From a virus: a DNA stretch of 31,443 nt. The notes under the pieces were generated by a model. The model was not told where the DNA came from and ran no database searches. It saw nothing but the letters and a program-made list of their open reading frames with translations. The stretch lies in IMG/VR virus record IMGVR_UViG_3300030106_002566, positions 1 through 31,443 of that record. The stretch is one strand, 5' to 3'. Shown here piece by piece: positions 21,930 through 30,616 of the stretch (positions within the stretch are counted from its first letter, which is position 1; each line of letters begins with the position of its first letter). Position numbers and translations under genes: made by a program.

Positions 21930-23666
21930 TTACGCTCCTAGTTCTGCTGTCATTATAAAAAAACCCCCCGATCCAACGCTTAAACGGGCTGAACATCCGC
22001 TAAACATCGACGAATTGGTGGAATAAGTAACATTGAAGCTCATCATTGTTATATTTCTACCAGCAGTAAGCTCACTATTAAATCCTGTTACTGTGCCAGA
22101 TGAGACTCCGAGATACTTAATGTTTGAACCCGTGATTGTAGGAGCCACACGCATAGGTGTCGTAAGCGCTCTTTCACATCGTGCCGCAGTTGTAAAAAAA
22201 TGTCCGTTTGCAAACACTCCGTTGTCCTGAATTGTTGAAGTACCATCTGCCACCATAAAATGCAGATACCTTCGACAACTATTTATTACTTCTGAAAATT
22301 CTGGGAACACAAAATCCGAAGCGGTATTTCCCTTCTCAAGCATGACTTGCCCAATATGCAATTTTGAAGTTCCAGCAGTTGTGCCTGTGACATTTGACCA
22401 AATAAATATTGCTACATTTTTAGTGTTAGCAGTGTCTATCGTAGCGGTCACGCTATACTTAGCGTAGGAGGTTGTGACGTTCAGATCGGATGGCGTGTGT
22501 TCATAGGCGTAATTACTGGCAAGTGTCGGATTTATACCTTCCGACTCCCACGCTGAGATAAAGTTATTGCTACTTATAGCTGGCAAGTCCTCATCGCCTG
22601 ACCAGCTTATTATAGCCATACGTACATCGTCCAAATCTGAAGCGGCTTTAATTTGAGCAGAAAGAGTGACCTCTTGACCGATGATAGACTCACAATTTAC
22701 GTTCTCCAAAAATTGCAGGATGCCGAACTTCTTGTTTGTTGTGCTTGCGTCTGAAGGCACTAGTAACTCGATTGCAGTTTTTGATCCAGACGGTGCCTCC
22801 GTTTGCGTCTGGTTAATATCTACAATATCGTCTCCATCGCTTACTAACCTATACATATCAATTATGGCAACTGAATGACTGTTGCTTCCACTGCTCGGTG
22901 TAGTAGAATTTATAGATATTCCCCTTTGAGAGTATGCAAATTCTGGGTTGAGGATGTAATTCTTGGTGATGCCAGCACTGACTCCTACTGGGTTTTTAGC
23001 AAAAGTAACTGTTTGATCTGAAGCAATAGTCATGGCGGTGGTAGGAGCGTCAGAATCACTTCCGTCGTTAGTCGAAAATATTAACTGACCTTTTTGATCG
23101 TCGCTTGTGCCTTCGTGACTTGCTTGTATCCTACCCAGTGTTGATTCCTCTGAACCAGACTGCAAACCTTTAAATACAATCTGTGACTCTCGCCCTCCGG
23201 CTGTATCCTCACTATCTGGATTTTTTAAATTAATTTGATTTTCAGAGGGATGCGAATCAAGAAGAATGAATTTATCTGCTGATGCTTCATACACGACAGC
23301 ATATACACCATTAGCTCTTATACTGTTGACCGGTAATTCATTCAAACTTGGAGTAACAATCGACTTTGCTCCAACTGAGTCTACGTTCAGAGTCGCATTA
23401 CCGGTATTACTATGATTAAATTTCGCTACATACATATCTCCCGCCGCATAGGTGGCAACGGTGCGACTAGCCGATAGTGTATAAGTGTTTCCAGAACCAG
23501 CCGTCGTATTAGCACCATTTGTGTCATTGTAAAAACGTTTAATTCGGGCATAAGCCTCGCGCATAGTATTGTTTACTGTAGAGGGAGCCATTCCTTCAGG
23601 TGCGCCATCTGGCGGTGTGGCTGTGTTACTGTCTGCTGATACGTTGTAATCTCTAATTTCACCCAT
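21930..23666 (-). CDS. Tail fibre / receptor-binding protein
   Basis: A 578-residue protein, low in Cys and rich in Ser, Thr, Asn and Gly. Residues 1-45 (MGEIRDYNVSADSNTATPPD, then APSTVNNTMREAYARIKRFY) form a conserved particle-attachment segment. Beta-rich repeats follow. Residues ~235-450 read as a carbohydrate-binding-type beta sandwich: KNYILNPEFAYSQRG at its start and KLHIGQVMLEKGNTASDFVF at its end. A small C-terminal domain contains INSCRRYLHFM. This is the usual layout for phage fibres that recognise surface glycans. It is encoded between ejection-type proteins and small membrane proteins. Confidence 0.8.
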   Translation of the reverse strand: MGEIRDYNVSADSNTATPPDGAPEGMAPSTVNNTMREAYARIKRFYNDTNGANTTAGSGNTYTLSASRTVATYAAGDMYVAKFNHSNTGNATLNVDSVGAKSIVTPSLNELPVNSIRANGVYAVVYEASADKFILLDSHPSENQINLKNPDSEDTAGGRESQIVFKGLQSGSEESTLGRIQASHEGTSDDQKGQLIFSTNDGSDSDAPTTAMTIASDQTVTFAKNPVGVSAGITKNYILNPEFAYSQRGISINSTTPSSGSNSHSVAIIDMYRLVSDGDDIVDINQTQTEAPSGSKTAIELLVPSDASTTNKKFGILQFLENVNCESIIGQEVTLSAQIKAASDLDDVRMAIISWSGDEDLPAISSNNFISAWESEGINPTLASNYAYEHTPSDLNVTTSYAKYSVTATIDTANTKNVAIFIWSNVTGTTAGTSKLHIGQVMLEKGNTASDFVFPEFSEVINSCRRYLHFMVADGTSTIQDNGVFANGHFFTTAARCERALTTPMRVAPTITGSNIKYLGVSSGTVTGFNSELTAGRNITMMSFNVTYSTNSSMFSGCSARLSVGSGGFFIMTAELGA

Positions 23667-23667
23667 T

Positions 23668-24474
23668 TTAAATACCTACAAAGTTTCCTATATTTCTTGC
23701 GGTTTCTCTAATTGTACCGCCTAATGTTTGACCACTTTGTCCAAGACGAGACAATTCTCCAACTAAACTTAAACCTGTTGCTATATCTCCAAGAATGCCA
23801 CCATCGGGTCTTCTTTGTAAAACTTCTCCACCAAAATTACCGCCTAATAAACTTGCATAACGACCCAACGCATCGATTGGTTGTGCTTGTAATTCATTAT
23901 ATAAATTCAAAGATTGATTAAGCTCTCTTTGTCTTTGGTTTTCAAGTTCTTGGCCTACAAGAGACAATCTTGCCGGATCATCAAATCTCATTTGATTAGC
24001 GGCTTGGACATAACGATTAGCGTCAAGCATTCTGTCTCTCTCAGCCTCATACGCTGGCGCATATATACTTGTAGCCAGCTCGTTTAAGTTTCTACCCAAA
24101 GTGTTTGCCATTGCACCTGACCCATATCTTCCACCCGCCGCAAATCTACTTGCTACTGCATCGCTCACCCCTGATGCCGCTTGGTCAAAAGTTGCTCTTA
24201 AAAATGGATTACTTTCTGGTAAAAGAAAATCACCTCTTAGTGTTGAAACTAAACCGCCTGTTTGTGCTTCTGTGAAAGGATTGCCGGCTCTTGCAATATC
24301 TTCTTGCATCTGCAAAGCATCCCTTCTTTGCTCTGACATTGGAGTAACTCTTTGCCCAAGAAAAGGTGTGGGTGCTAATTGACCGCTTTCATATAATCTT
24401 CGAGCTTCACTAAAAACCTGATTTAAATAATCAGATTGAAAAGGTGTTGTTGTACTTGAACCTACGACTGCCAT
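23668..24474 (-). CDS. Virion structural / ejection-type protein, 268 residues
   Basis: Begins MAVVGSSTTTPFQSDYLNQV, then EARRLYESGQLAPTPFLGQR and a long helix rich in Ala, Arg, Asn and Gln (AVASRFAAGGRYGSGAMANT; LENQRQRELNQSLNLYNEL). The C-terminus is glycine-rich and hydrophobic. The P-F--(Q)-V.....A.R.LYE.G.l-P-P pattern is one I know from many alphaproteobacterial phage structural proteins of unknown role. Location between tail fibre and a hydrophobic virion protein suggests an internal or ejected component. Confidence 0.55.
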   Translation of the reverse strand: MAVVGSSTTTPFQSDYLNQVFSEARRLYESGQLAPTPFLGQRVTPMSEQRRDALQMQEDIARAGNPFTEAQTGGLVSTLRGDFLLPESNPFLRATFDQAASGVSDAVASRFAAGGRYGSGAMANTLGRNLNELATSIYAPAYEAERDRMLDANRYVQAANQMRFDDPARLSLVGQELENQRQRELNQSLNLYNELQAQPIDALGRYASLLGGNFGGEVLQRRPDGGILGDIATGLSLVGELSRLGQSGQTLGGTIRETARNIGNFVGI

Positions 24475-24479
24475 TTTTA

Positions 24480-25898
24480 TTAACCTCTTTGCGCTTGTCT
24501 AATAATATCTTCGATCTCAAAATCTGATATTGGTTTTAAATCTTGCGTAGCTTGTTGAGCAATCTGACTTTGAACTCCTGCAGGATTATCGCCAAATTGA
24601 ACTGGCGCAAATCTATAATTGTAGCTACCTCCAATCCCCGGTATCTCTAAACTTTGTGCTTGTTGAGGAGTAAGTGCCGCAAGAAAAGGATTTACTAAAT
24701 CCATAAGATTCATTGCTGGTCGATTATTAAAAGCATATGCTTCTGCCGCAGAACCGGGAGTGCCGCCAGCGGTAATGTAAGGATTGGTTTTTTCTCCTTG
24801 ATATAAAGCTCTTCTAGCTACTATATCACCAAATAATCTTGAGATATTTTCTAATTCTGGTGCCCTTCCTTGTGGGTCTCCGGGCATAGAAGTAACTGCT
24901 CTACGATAATATGGGTCATTAAATAAAACATTGAGATCTCTTATAACTGGATCTGATTCTGGTTGTAAAGAAAAATTACCAAGTTGCATCGTATTATTTC
25001 CTAAAGCATTTTGTATTGTATCTATTGCATATGTTGGTTGTTTGTACTCTCTGCGAGTTGGCATAGCTAAATTAGTTGAACCAGCAGAACTTTGATTAGC
25101 GGCTATTTGTGCATTGTATAAAGCCGATCCTTTCGGCGCAGTTATATTTGTTGGACTCCCAACATTGCTTAAAAAAGATGGATCAGTCGACCCTTTGCCT
25201 CGGCTCAATCCTCTTTTTCCAGATTGAATTATATCAGATGCTATTTTAGCTTCGACAGGCAAAAAACTTGAAAAAGGATTATTATCACCTTCAATTAAAT
25301 TTTGCGCTCCAACACCAGCGGCTATACTTGCGCCTCCGGTAAAAGGTGCTAACGCTAGTCCAGCAATTGCACCTATATTGCCTTTTAACAAACTTTTAAA
25401 AAACCCCGGTGACTTTGTTTGCATATGTTTAGCATCTTGACGTAAGCCATAATCATACGCTTCAAGCAAAGTGTCTTTTGTTACACCGGGTTGTAAAATA
25501 CCAGTTTCTAAAAAAGTTACCAGTCCTTGATTGTTAGTTAGACCCCAGTCTTTCATGTGTCTAATAACTGCAAGCTCACCAGCAGACTTATCATTGTTTA
25601 ATGCTTTTAGCCTTGCATCAAAAACTTTATCTACAATATTTCCATCATGTATTGCAAAGTTTTTAAGTCCGATCCCTTTTAGATTTACTCCGTCTAAAAC
25701 ATCCTGATAAGGCAAACTTTTAGCATCAAATTGTCGAGAACTAATACTGTCCATCAAAGGAACATTTGCAAATCCGTAAGTAGCTCCGGGTATATTTTGA
25801 TTAGCAAAAAGCCTTAATCGTGCTTCTTTTTGCGGATCAAAATCTTTCCTAGCCTGTGCCCTTGCTTGAATTTCTCTTCTTCTATCGGGACTGATCAT
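24480..25898 (-). CDS. Probable virion protein with hydrophobic Gly/Ala segment, 472 residues
   Basis: Starts MISPDRRREIQARAQARKDF by TAATG overlap with the propeller gene. A hydrophobic stretch at about 173-200 (GNIGAIAGLALAPFTGGASI) is flanked by charged regions. The rest is Asn/Gln/Pro-rich with no enzyme motif, and the C-terminus reads KPISDFEIEDIIRQAQRG. Such Gly/Ala patches in an otherwise soluble protein are typical of phage proteins ejected into the envelope. The call depends on composition and location. Confidence 0.5.
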   Translation of the reverse strand: MISPDRRREIQARAQARKDFDPQKEARLRLFANQNIPGATYGFANVPLMDSISSRQFDAKSLPYQDVLDGVNLKGIGLKNFAIHDGNIVDKVFDARLKALNNDKSAGELAVIRHMKDWGLTNNQGLVTFLETGILQPGVTKDTLLEAYDYGLRQDAKHMQTKSPGFFKSLLKGNIGAIAGLALAPFTGGASIAAGVGAQNLIEGDNNPFSSFLPVEAKIASDIIQSGKRGLSRGKGSTDPSFLSNVGSPTNITAPKGSALYNAQIAANQSSAGSTNLAMPTRREYKQPTYAIDTIQNALGNNTMQLGNFSLQPESDPVIRDLNVLFNDPYYRRAVTSMPGDPQGRAPELENISRLFGDIVARRALYQGEKTNPYITAGGTPGSAAEAYAFNNRPAMNLMDLVNPFLAALTPQQAQSLEIPGIGGSYNYRFAPVQFGDNPAGVQSQIAQQATQDLKPISDFEIEDIIRQAQRG

Positions 25899-27358
25899 TA
25901 CCTACGACCTCTCGAATCAAGGTTTGCCCGGACTCCTATTGCTTCATCAAAACCCCCAGCTATGTCTACACGAAATCTCATATATCTTGCTGTCTTTCTA
26001 AAATTATGCTCACCAATAGAATTCACAGTTTGACCAGAAGAATAAGTGAAGTCAGAATTTAAAGAATCTCTTGTAGCTAAATAAACAGTATTTGTTGCAT
26101 TTGCACCTGTAACTAAAGGTCTCACCCGGTCACAAAATAACAACTCCATATCTTCAGTTGCAACTTCTCCAGTTTCTATTCTAGCTGTTAAAGCCGAACC
26201 GTTAAAGGTTCCTGATTTGTTATTAGTGTCAAAAACAAAAAGTGCAAGCTGACCACCTTTATACAAATCTGCGTCTAAACTTGCTGGTAACGCGTCGATA
26301 GAGGTATTAATAGAATCTAAACCCTCTAATGTAAAACCTTGTGATCTTCCAAAATAAATAATCTGATGATCTATTTGAACAAAACTCCAGCTATCCGTTT
26401 TAATATCGTAAATTATTAATTCAGTTGGATCGCCCTCACCAGTACAATAACTCCAAACAACTTTAGCATTAGGTACATCAACTTCGCTGACCATCCTAAA
26501 ACGTCTGGTTGTTTGTTCTCGCGCAGCAAAAAACAGATCTACTTTTTTATCACCTATACGAGTTATCCTCCCGCCTAAGTCGTATCTCATAAATCCGTCT
26601 TGAGAGTAAAAGAAACAACTATCTCCATAACGCACCACGCTTCTCGCGGCTGGAGTTCCCATGTTGACTATTGTATTAGTCAATCTCCAAACTAAAGGAG
26701 AACCAATATATTCCATTTCCCATATCGCACGCTCTTGAAATATAATGACAGTGTCCCCACCCATGACCATTTGAACTTTACCGCCATCACCTTGTAAGTC
26801 TTGGAAGTCTGATTGAGTATCAGGGTTAGAACCCCAGCTAGTAATATTTTCAAGACCTGACCATTGAATTCTGTTTGGTCGATGAGTGCCGTCATTTACA
26901 TTTCCTAAAACTAAAAACCCTCGACTAATGCAAAGAGTTTTTGCTTTTGGAGGAGAACCACCTAGATCTGCAAAATTACCACTTGCTCCAAAACCGCGTA
27001 CTTGAATATTATTGTCAAAGTTAGTTGCTATGACTTGTTGCCCAAACTTAGCAAACTCCCAATATGATTCGTCACCAGAAGAGTAAGTTGATCCTCCGAC
27101 ACTAGAAAAAGTAGTGCCAGCAAGACGATAAAGTTTAGTCTCATCTCCGGCAAAAACTTCTGTATTACCCTCTCCATCTGAATACGCTACCGCACCTCTA
27201 CAAAATGCTGTCAGGGCATCTGTATCTGTACTGATACTTTTGAAAGGAAGATAACAGTTCTGATGCGGTATGACGTTTAGAGCCATTGACGTACCTTGCG
27301 TAAATATGTCAGGTAAGTCAGGCTCAAAATTACCAAAATTAATTGTTTGTATAGCCAT
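25898..27358 (-). CDS. Tail nozzle / DNA-stabilisation-type protein, likely beta-propeller
   Basis: A 486-residue protein of mostly beta structure. Near the N-terminus, PDLPDIFTQGTSMALNVIPH then YLPFKSIST is followed by repeated blades: FAGDETKLYRLAGTTFSSVG, WEFAKFGQQVIATNFDN, RGFLVLGNVNDGTHRPNRIQ, WEMEYIGSPLVWRLTNTIV. The pattern is that of the P22 gp10-like/nozzle family that plugs the portal channel and bears the tail tip in podoviruses. It is followed by TAATG overlaps with the adaptor upstream and a virion protein downstream. Confident that it is a head-tail protein; the exact family is inferred. Confidence 0.7.
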   Translation of the reverse strand: MAIQTINFGNFEPDLPDIFTQGTSMALNVIPHQNCYLPFKSISTDTDALTAFCRGAVAYSDGEGNTEVFAGDETKLYRLAGTTFSSVGGSTYSSGDESYWEFAKFGQQVIATNFDNNIQVRGFGASGNFADLGGSPPKAKTLCISRGFLVLGNVNDGTHRPNRIQWSGLENITSWGSNPDTQSDFQDLQGDGGKVQMVMGGDTVIIFQERAIWEMEYIGSPLVWRLTNTIVNMGTPAARSVVRYGDSCFFYSQDGFMRYDLGGRITRIGDKKVDLFFAAREQTTRRFRMVSEVDVPNAKVVWSYCTGEGDPTELIIYDIKTDSWSFVQIDHQIIYFGRSQGFTLEGLDSINTSIDALPASLDADLYKGGQLALFVFDTNNKSGTFNGSALTARIETGEVATEDMELLFCDRVRPLVTGANATNTVYLATRDSLNSDFTYSSGQTVNSIGEHNFRKTARYMRFRVDIAGGFDEAIGVRANLDSRGRR

Positions 27359-28008
27359 TATGGATTTGCACTATCTGTCTTAATACCAACACTGCCCTGA
27401 CTAGTTCTTGCTATTAAATAAGTCTCTGACGCTGACCAGACTACTTGTTTATATTGCTCTAGATAAGTTTGTGCTGATTGAAAATCTTGTAAGAATCTAT
27501 AGGCATGATATAGACTGGCCGTTAAATAAGCATCAGGATAAGTATCAAGAATCCAGTTCGTTGTATTAGAATCTGATAGTCCTGTTACCATTGGGTAATA
27601 AGAAAGTTCAAATGCATAATTAGAATCAGGTGCAATTTCAAATTCAATTACGTCACTGATAGTAAAAAAAGCTGGTTTACCACTACCACTGCGATGATTA
27701 ATACTTAGTTGGTTAGGTGCTAGAAATCTTAAAGTGCTAAAAGCATCACCTGTAAGTGTAAATCTATATATCTCTTGAAAATCTGTTGGCAAAGCTAACG
27801 TTGCAGTTCCGGCCGTTAAAGTACCAGTCTGTCTTTGAATATTACCACGTATGCCTCCAATTTCTGGAGCCTCAACAGGCACAGGCACACGTTTCAAATA
27901 TCTTTCTGCTAAATCAATAAATTGATTTAAATTTGAAGTTGTAAAGTCTGACCTAGCTGTCCAGTCCGATATTGCGCTTTTTAACTCTGAGTAGTTCGCG
28001 ATTGCCAT
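27358..28008 (-). CDS. Head-tail adaptor protein
   Basis: 216 residues. The opening MAIANYSELKSAISDWTARS then LNQFIDLAERYLKRVP and LALPTDFQEIYRF, with SYYPMVTGLSDSNTTNWIL and a YPDAYLTASLYHAYRFLQD helix near the end, is the signature of phage adaptor proteins (SU10/T7 gp11-like) that ring the portal and join it to the tail. It overlaps the glycosyltransferase by 28 bases and the propeller gene by TAATG. Its ribosome site is weak (AGG), so it may depend on coupling. Confidence 0.78.
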   Translation of the reverse strand: MAIANYSELKSAISDWTARSDFTTSNLNQFIDLAERYLKRVPVPVEAPEIGGIRGNIQRQTGTLTAGTATLALPTDFQEIYRFTLTGDAFSTLRFLAPNQLSINHRSGSGKPAFFTISDVIEFEIAPDSNYAFELSYYPMVTGLSDSNTTNWILDTYPDAYLTASLYHAYRFLQDFQSAQTYLEQYKQVVWSASETYLIARTSQGSVGIKTDSANP

Positions 28009-28664
28009 TTACCTATCCGTTTATTAATATTATTAATCACCATTTCTGCGTGAACAGAATCTCCCATCATTTCTAACCACGACACATTACCTATCATTGA
28101 TTCATACTCATCCCACCATTCTTTTGCATACTCACAATGCCTAGTCTCAGGAAAGTGTGGAATACCAGCAGTGAAATGAACGATTGAAGCTGGCTCAGTT
28201 GGTTCGTCATAACCCACACAATAATTAAATTTTTGCGGTATATCACCTATCGAATCAGCCCACTCAAAATTCTGCGGAGTGTTTGACTCATCGTTTATAT
28301 AATCTGCCGTTAGCTTTTTACACAAACTATTATTAAAAACCATTAAGGATGCCCATTCAAATTTATGAATACTTTTTCTAACAGAAACCGCGCAGTTATC
28401 TTCAACGAAATCATTTAACTTATGTATGTCATCAAGAACTAACATATCGGCATCCATAAAAACTGAGACACCTTGATAACCGCATAACGCTGGAGCTAAA
28501 TAACGACTAAAAGTAAAATCTGTTAGTCCAACTCTTTTTATTGGTAACTGCGGTAGCACCAATGGGATTATGCTTACAGGCTTGCTTGCTCTTCTTGTAA
28601 TTGACCATTGTAAGACGTTGTATGCAACTGGTTGTCGAGGGTCGATTCCGATGTAGATTCGCAT
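27981..28664 (-). CDS. GT-A type glycosyltransferase
   Basis: 227 residues. The N-terminus MRIYIGIDPRQPVAYNVLQW, TFSRYLAPALCGYQGVSVFM and the metal-binding DADM (71-74) define a GT-A fold nucleotide-sugar transferase of the GT8-like group. SLMVFNN (about 107-113) and FTAGIPHFPE near residue 170 are further active-site segments of this type. The acceptor is not visible. An ideal AAAGGAG site precedes the ATG at 28664, inside the 3' end of the TPR-glycosyltransferase gene (91-base overlap). Location between capsid and adaptor genes suggests action on phage virion or host surface sugars. Confidence 0.78.
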   Translation of the reverse strand: MRIYIGIDPRQPVAYNVLQWSITRRASKPVSIIPLVLPQLPIKRVGLTDFTFSRYLAPALCGYQGVSVFMDADMLVLDDIHKLNDFVEDNCAVSVRKSIHKFEWASLMVFNNSLCKKLTADYINDESNTPQNFEWADSIGDIPQKFNYCVGYDEPTEPASIVHFTAGIPHFPETRHCEYAKEWWDEYESMIGNVSWLEMMGDSVHAEMVINNINKRIGKWQSRTTQS

Positions 28665-30010
28665 GATTTCTCCTTTAAAAATGCCTCTAATTTATTAACT
28701 GTTACTTGAACTGCCTTTTTAACGCCCATTTCTTTCCTTCTAATGAACTCTACGCTTCTCCAGTAGGGACTATCGCCTTTTAAGCCTTCGTGCCAGTGTG
28801 GCGTAGAATGGACTATCACAAGGGCTTTTTTATTCAAAGCTCCTGCAAGATGGTAAACAGTGGTTGGAACGCATAAAATGGCGTCTAAATTTTCTATTAA
28901 AGCGGCTACGTCTTCTAAGTTTTTGCTTTGCGATCCGTAGGGGAAGCGATGGATTTTGATACCAGTTTGTTTATTGAACTCACTTACTTCTGACTCATCG
29001 TCATGATATTGGAGAGATACAAACGAGCAGTCTAACGAAAATAAAGGAGACAATTCTCTTAAACTTAATGCTCTAGTACGCCAACCATCACTTCCTAATC
29101 TTCCTCCAGTCCAAGCAATACCAATTTTAGGTTTATTGCTTATGCTGTCTAACAAGCCTTTCCACATAATTTTTTTATCTGGATTAACTCTCATGTAACC
29201 ATCACGTTTTTTAATTTCAGCCCATTGCATCATAGTAGCCATTGACGTTTGATGGGTCGATGTGACTGGATAAGTAAATTCTTTTACATATTGAGTTGGA
29301 TAAACCTTTGTATTTGGAAAGGATCGTTTGAATAAATCTTCTAACTTTGGTTCACAAATTAATTGCTCCGGCACAACCGGGCAACAACTCATAAAAGCTA
29401 TTTGATCACCTAACCCTTGCTCTCCGTAGACTAAAAGTTTTGCATCCTTTTGACCTTCCCATTCAGGTAAACCGTAATCATGCTTTGCTCTAAAAGGTTG
29501 GTGACCTAAACCAAACTGATAATGATAAAAACCTTCCTTATAGTTTCTCTGATGCAATTTTGCATAAGCATAAGTCGTATGTGCTTGATGATGCGACTCA
29601 ATGTCTAACGATAGCTTTGAATATTTTTCTGCTTCATCAAAATCATAATTAATTACACAAGCATTTCCTAAAAGCCTATAAATCATCGCGTAATTTTCTT
29701 TAGGCGAGTTTTTAGGAAAAATAGCAAGAGCATCCTTTAAAGTATGCACAGCTTTTTTTGGCTCTTGTAAGTGCTGTTGAACCGCACCTAAGATCATAAG
29801 AGTCCGCCATGAGCGTTGCTTTCTCACCATCTGCATAGCAATAGGATATGCAAATGCGGCTTTACCAGAATCAATCAAAAATCGACATAATAAAAGCCAT
29901 CCCTCAATGTCATCCGGTTTCTCAGTCATTGCCTCTAACAGTAAAGTGCCAGCAAACTCAAGGTCTCCAGCGTTTATTGCTAGATGGCAATCCTTTAAAA
30001 GTTCAGACAC
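28574..30010 (-). CDS. TPR-domain glycosyltransferase (GT9/GT41-like)
   Basis: 478 residues. About 1-170 are TPR-like helical pairs (DDIEGWLLLCRFLIDSGKAA; YRLLGNACVINYDFDEAEKY). From ~190 comes a GT-B transferase domain: LVYGEQGLGDQIAFMS (the heptosyltransferase-like G-GLGD loop), KPKIGIAWTGG near residue 293 and LDAILCVPTTVYHLAGALNK near 385. TPR-GT fusions of this kind modify proteins or surface glycans. The last ~30 residues are Ser/Gln-rich and overlap the next glycosyltransferase. The start is at 30010, eight bases inside the preceding gene. Confidence 0.78.
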   Translation of the reverse strand: MSELLKDCHLAINAGDLEFAGTLLLEAMTEKPDDIEGWLLLCRFLIDSGKAAFAYPIAMQMVRKQRSWRTLMILGAVQQHLQEPKKAVHTLKDALAIFPKNSPKENYAMIYRLLGNACVINYDFDEAEKYSKLSLDIESHHQAHTTYAYAKLHQRNYKEGFYHYQFGLGHQPFRAKHDYGLPEWEGQKDAKLLVYGEQGLGDQIAFMSCCPVVPEQLICEPKLEDLFKRSFPNTKVYPTQYVKEFTYPVTSTHQTSMATMMQWAEIKKRDGYMRVNPDKKIMWKGLLDSISNKPKIGIAWTGGRLGSDGWRTRALSLRELSPLFSLDCSFVSLQYHDDESEVSEFNKQTGIKIHRFPYGSQSKNLEDVAALIENLDAILCVPTTVYHLAGALNKKALVIVHSTPHWHEGLKGDSPYWRSVEFIRRKEMGVKKAVQVTVNKLEAFLKEKSCESTSESTLDNQLHTTSYNGQLQEEQASL

Positions 30011-30356
30011 GACCTGTTCCAGTTCTTAGATACGCATAGTCTGGACTATTTAACAGCTTTTGCACCTCTTTCCATTGATGCTTATTAAATATATCAACAC
30101 CTAATTCACGTTTCCATTTTAAGATTACTGAGTTAGGTACAGATGCAACGTGCCACCAATCTTTCTTAATACCTTGCTTTGAGTAGTCATTCAAACCCAT
30201 AGCACCGCCACCACCATGATTTCTAATAGACTTTGCTAGTTCCAGAGAAGGTTGCACATCTTGCACCTCAGCAATAGTTGAAAGGCCAGTGCTGTGGTCG
30301 TAATCATGATAAACCGTAGTAGCGGTCAAAGGATCTTGATCTAAAACCCTTTTCAT
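30003..30356 (-). CDS. Conserved small head-region protein, 117 residues
   Basis: Begins MKRVLDQDPLTATTVYHDYD, contains TIAEVQDVQPSLELAKSIRN and DWWHVASVPNSVILKWKREL, and ends LNSPDYAYLRTGTGRV. From memory, the pattern (DxDP-t--t--y ... dVqP-le ... W-hVAsiP--v-- ... LN-pd--y-Rt--g-v) recurs just downstream of the capsid gene in many marine and SU10-like phages. The function is unknown, possibly head completion. It starts by ATGA overlap with the 56-residue gene. Confidence 0.7.
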   Translation of the reverse strand: MKRVLDQDPLTATTVYHDYDHSTGLSTIAEVQDVQPSLELAKSIRNHGGGGAMGLNDYSKQGIKKDWWHVASVPNSVILKWKRELGVDIFNKHQWKEVQKLLNSPDYAYLRTGTGRV

Positions 30357-30523
30357 GTGTGCTTCTTACTCATTTTAGAAAAGGTTGCTTGCATAGGCAT
30401 TTGCTTCATACCTTTATCTGAAAAATTGCCAATATTTTTTAAAAACTGACCTTTATTATCAGCAAAGTTTTTAGAATCATGATTCATTTTTTTAGAACCA
30501 TCTTTTTTCATTCCATGATACAT
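30353..30523 (-). CDS. 56-residue small basic protein after capsid
   Basis: Reads MYHGMKKDGSKKMNHDSKNF and ends PMQATFSKMSKKHT. It has an ideal AAGGAG site before the ATG at 30523 and an ATGA overlap with the next gene, so I take it as real. Rich in Lys, Met and Asn, it shares the M-HG-KK start with the 36-residue peptide at 11063-11173. No function is known to me. It lies just after the hairpin that follows the capsid gene. Confidence 0.6.
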   Translation of the reverse strand: MYHGMKKDGSKKMNHDSKNFADNKGQFLKNIGNFSDKGMKQMPMQATFSKMSKKHT

Positions 30524-30541
30524 AAATTACTCCTTAAAAGT

Positions 30542-30576
30542 GCGCCCATCAACAGGGGGAGTTGAGAGATGGGCGC
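30542..30576 (-). terminator. GC-rich hairpin after the capsid gene, partial terminator
   Basis: GCGCCCATC (30542-30550) and GATGGGCGC (30568-30576) are perfect 9-bp arms with a 17-base loop. In the leftward direction the stem is followed by ACTTTTAAGG, a short U run. It would reduce but perhaps not stop transcription into the next genes, a common way to raise capsid mRNA over downstream genes. A second smaller stem (TGTCTG/CAGACA, 30584-30609) precedes it. Confidence 0.6.
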
Positions 30577-30616
30577 GTGGGTATGTCTGCTTACTTGGGG
30601 CAACAGACAAATTTAC

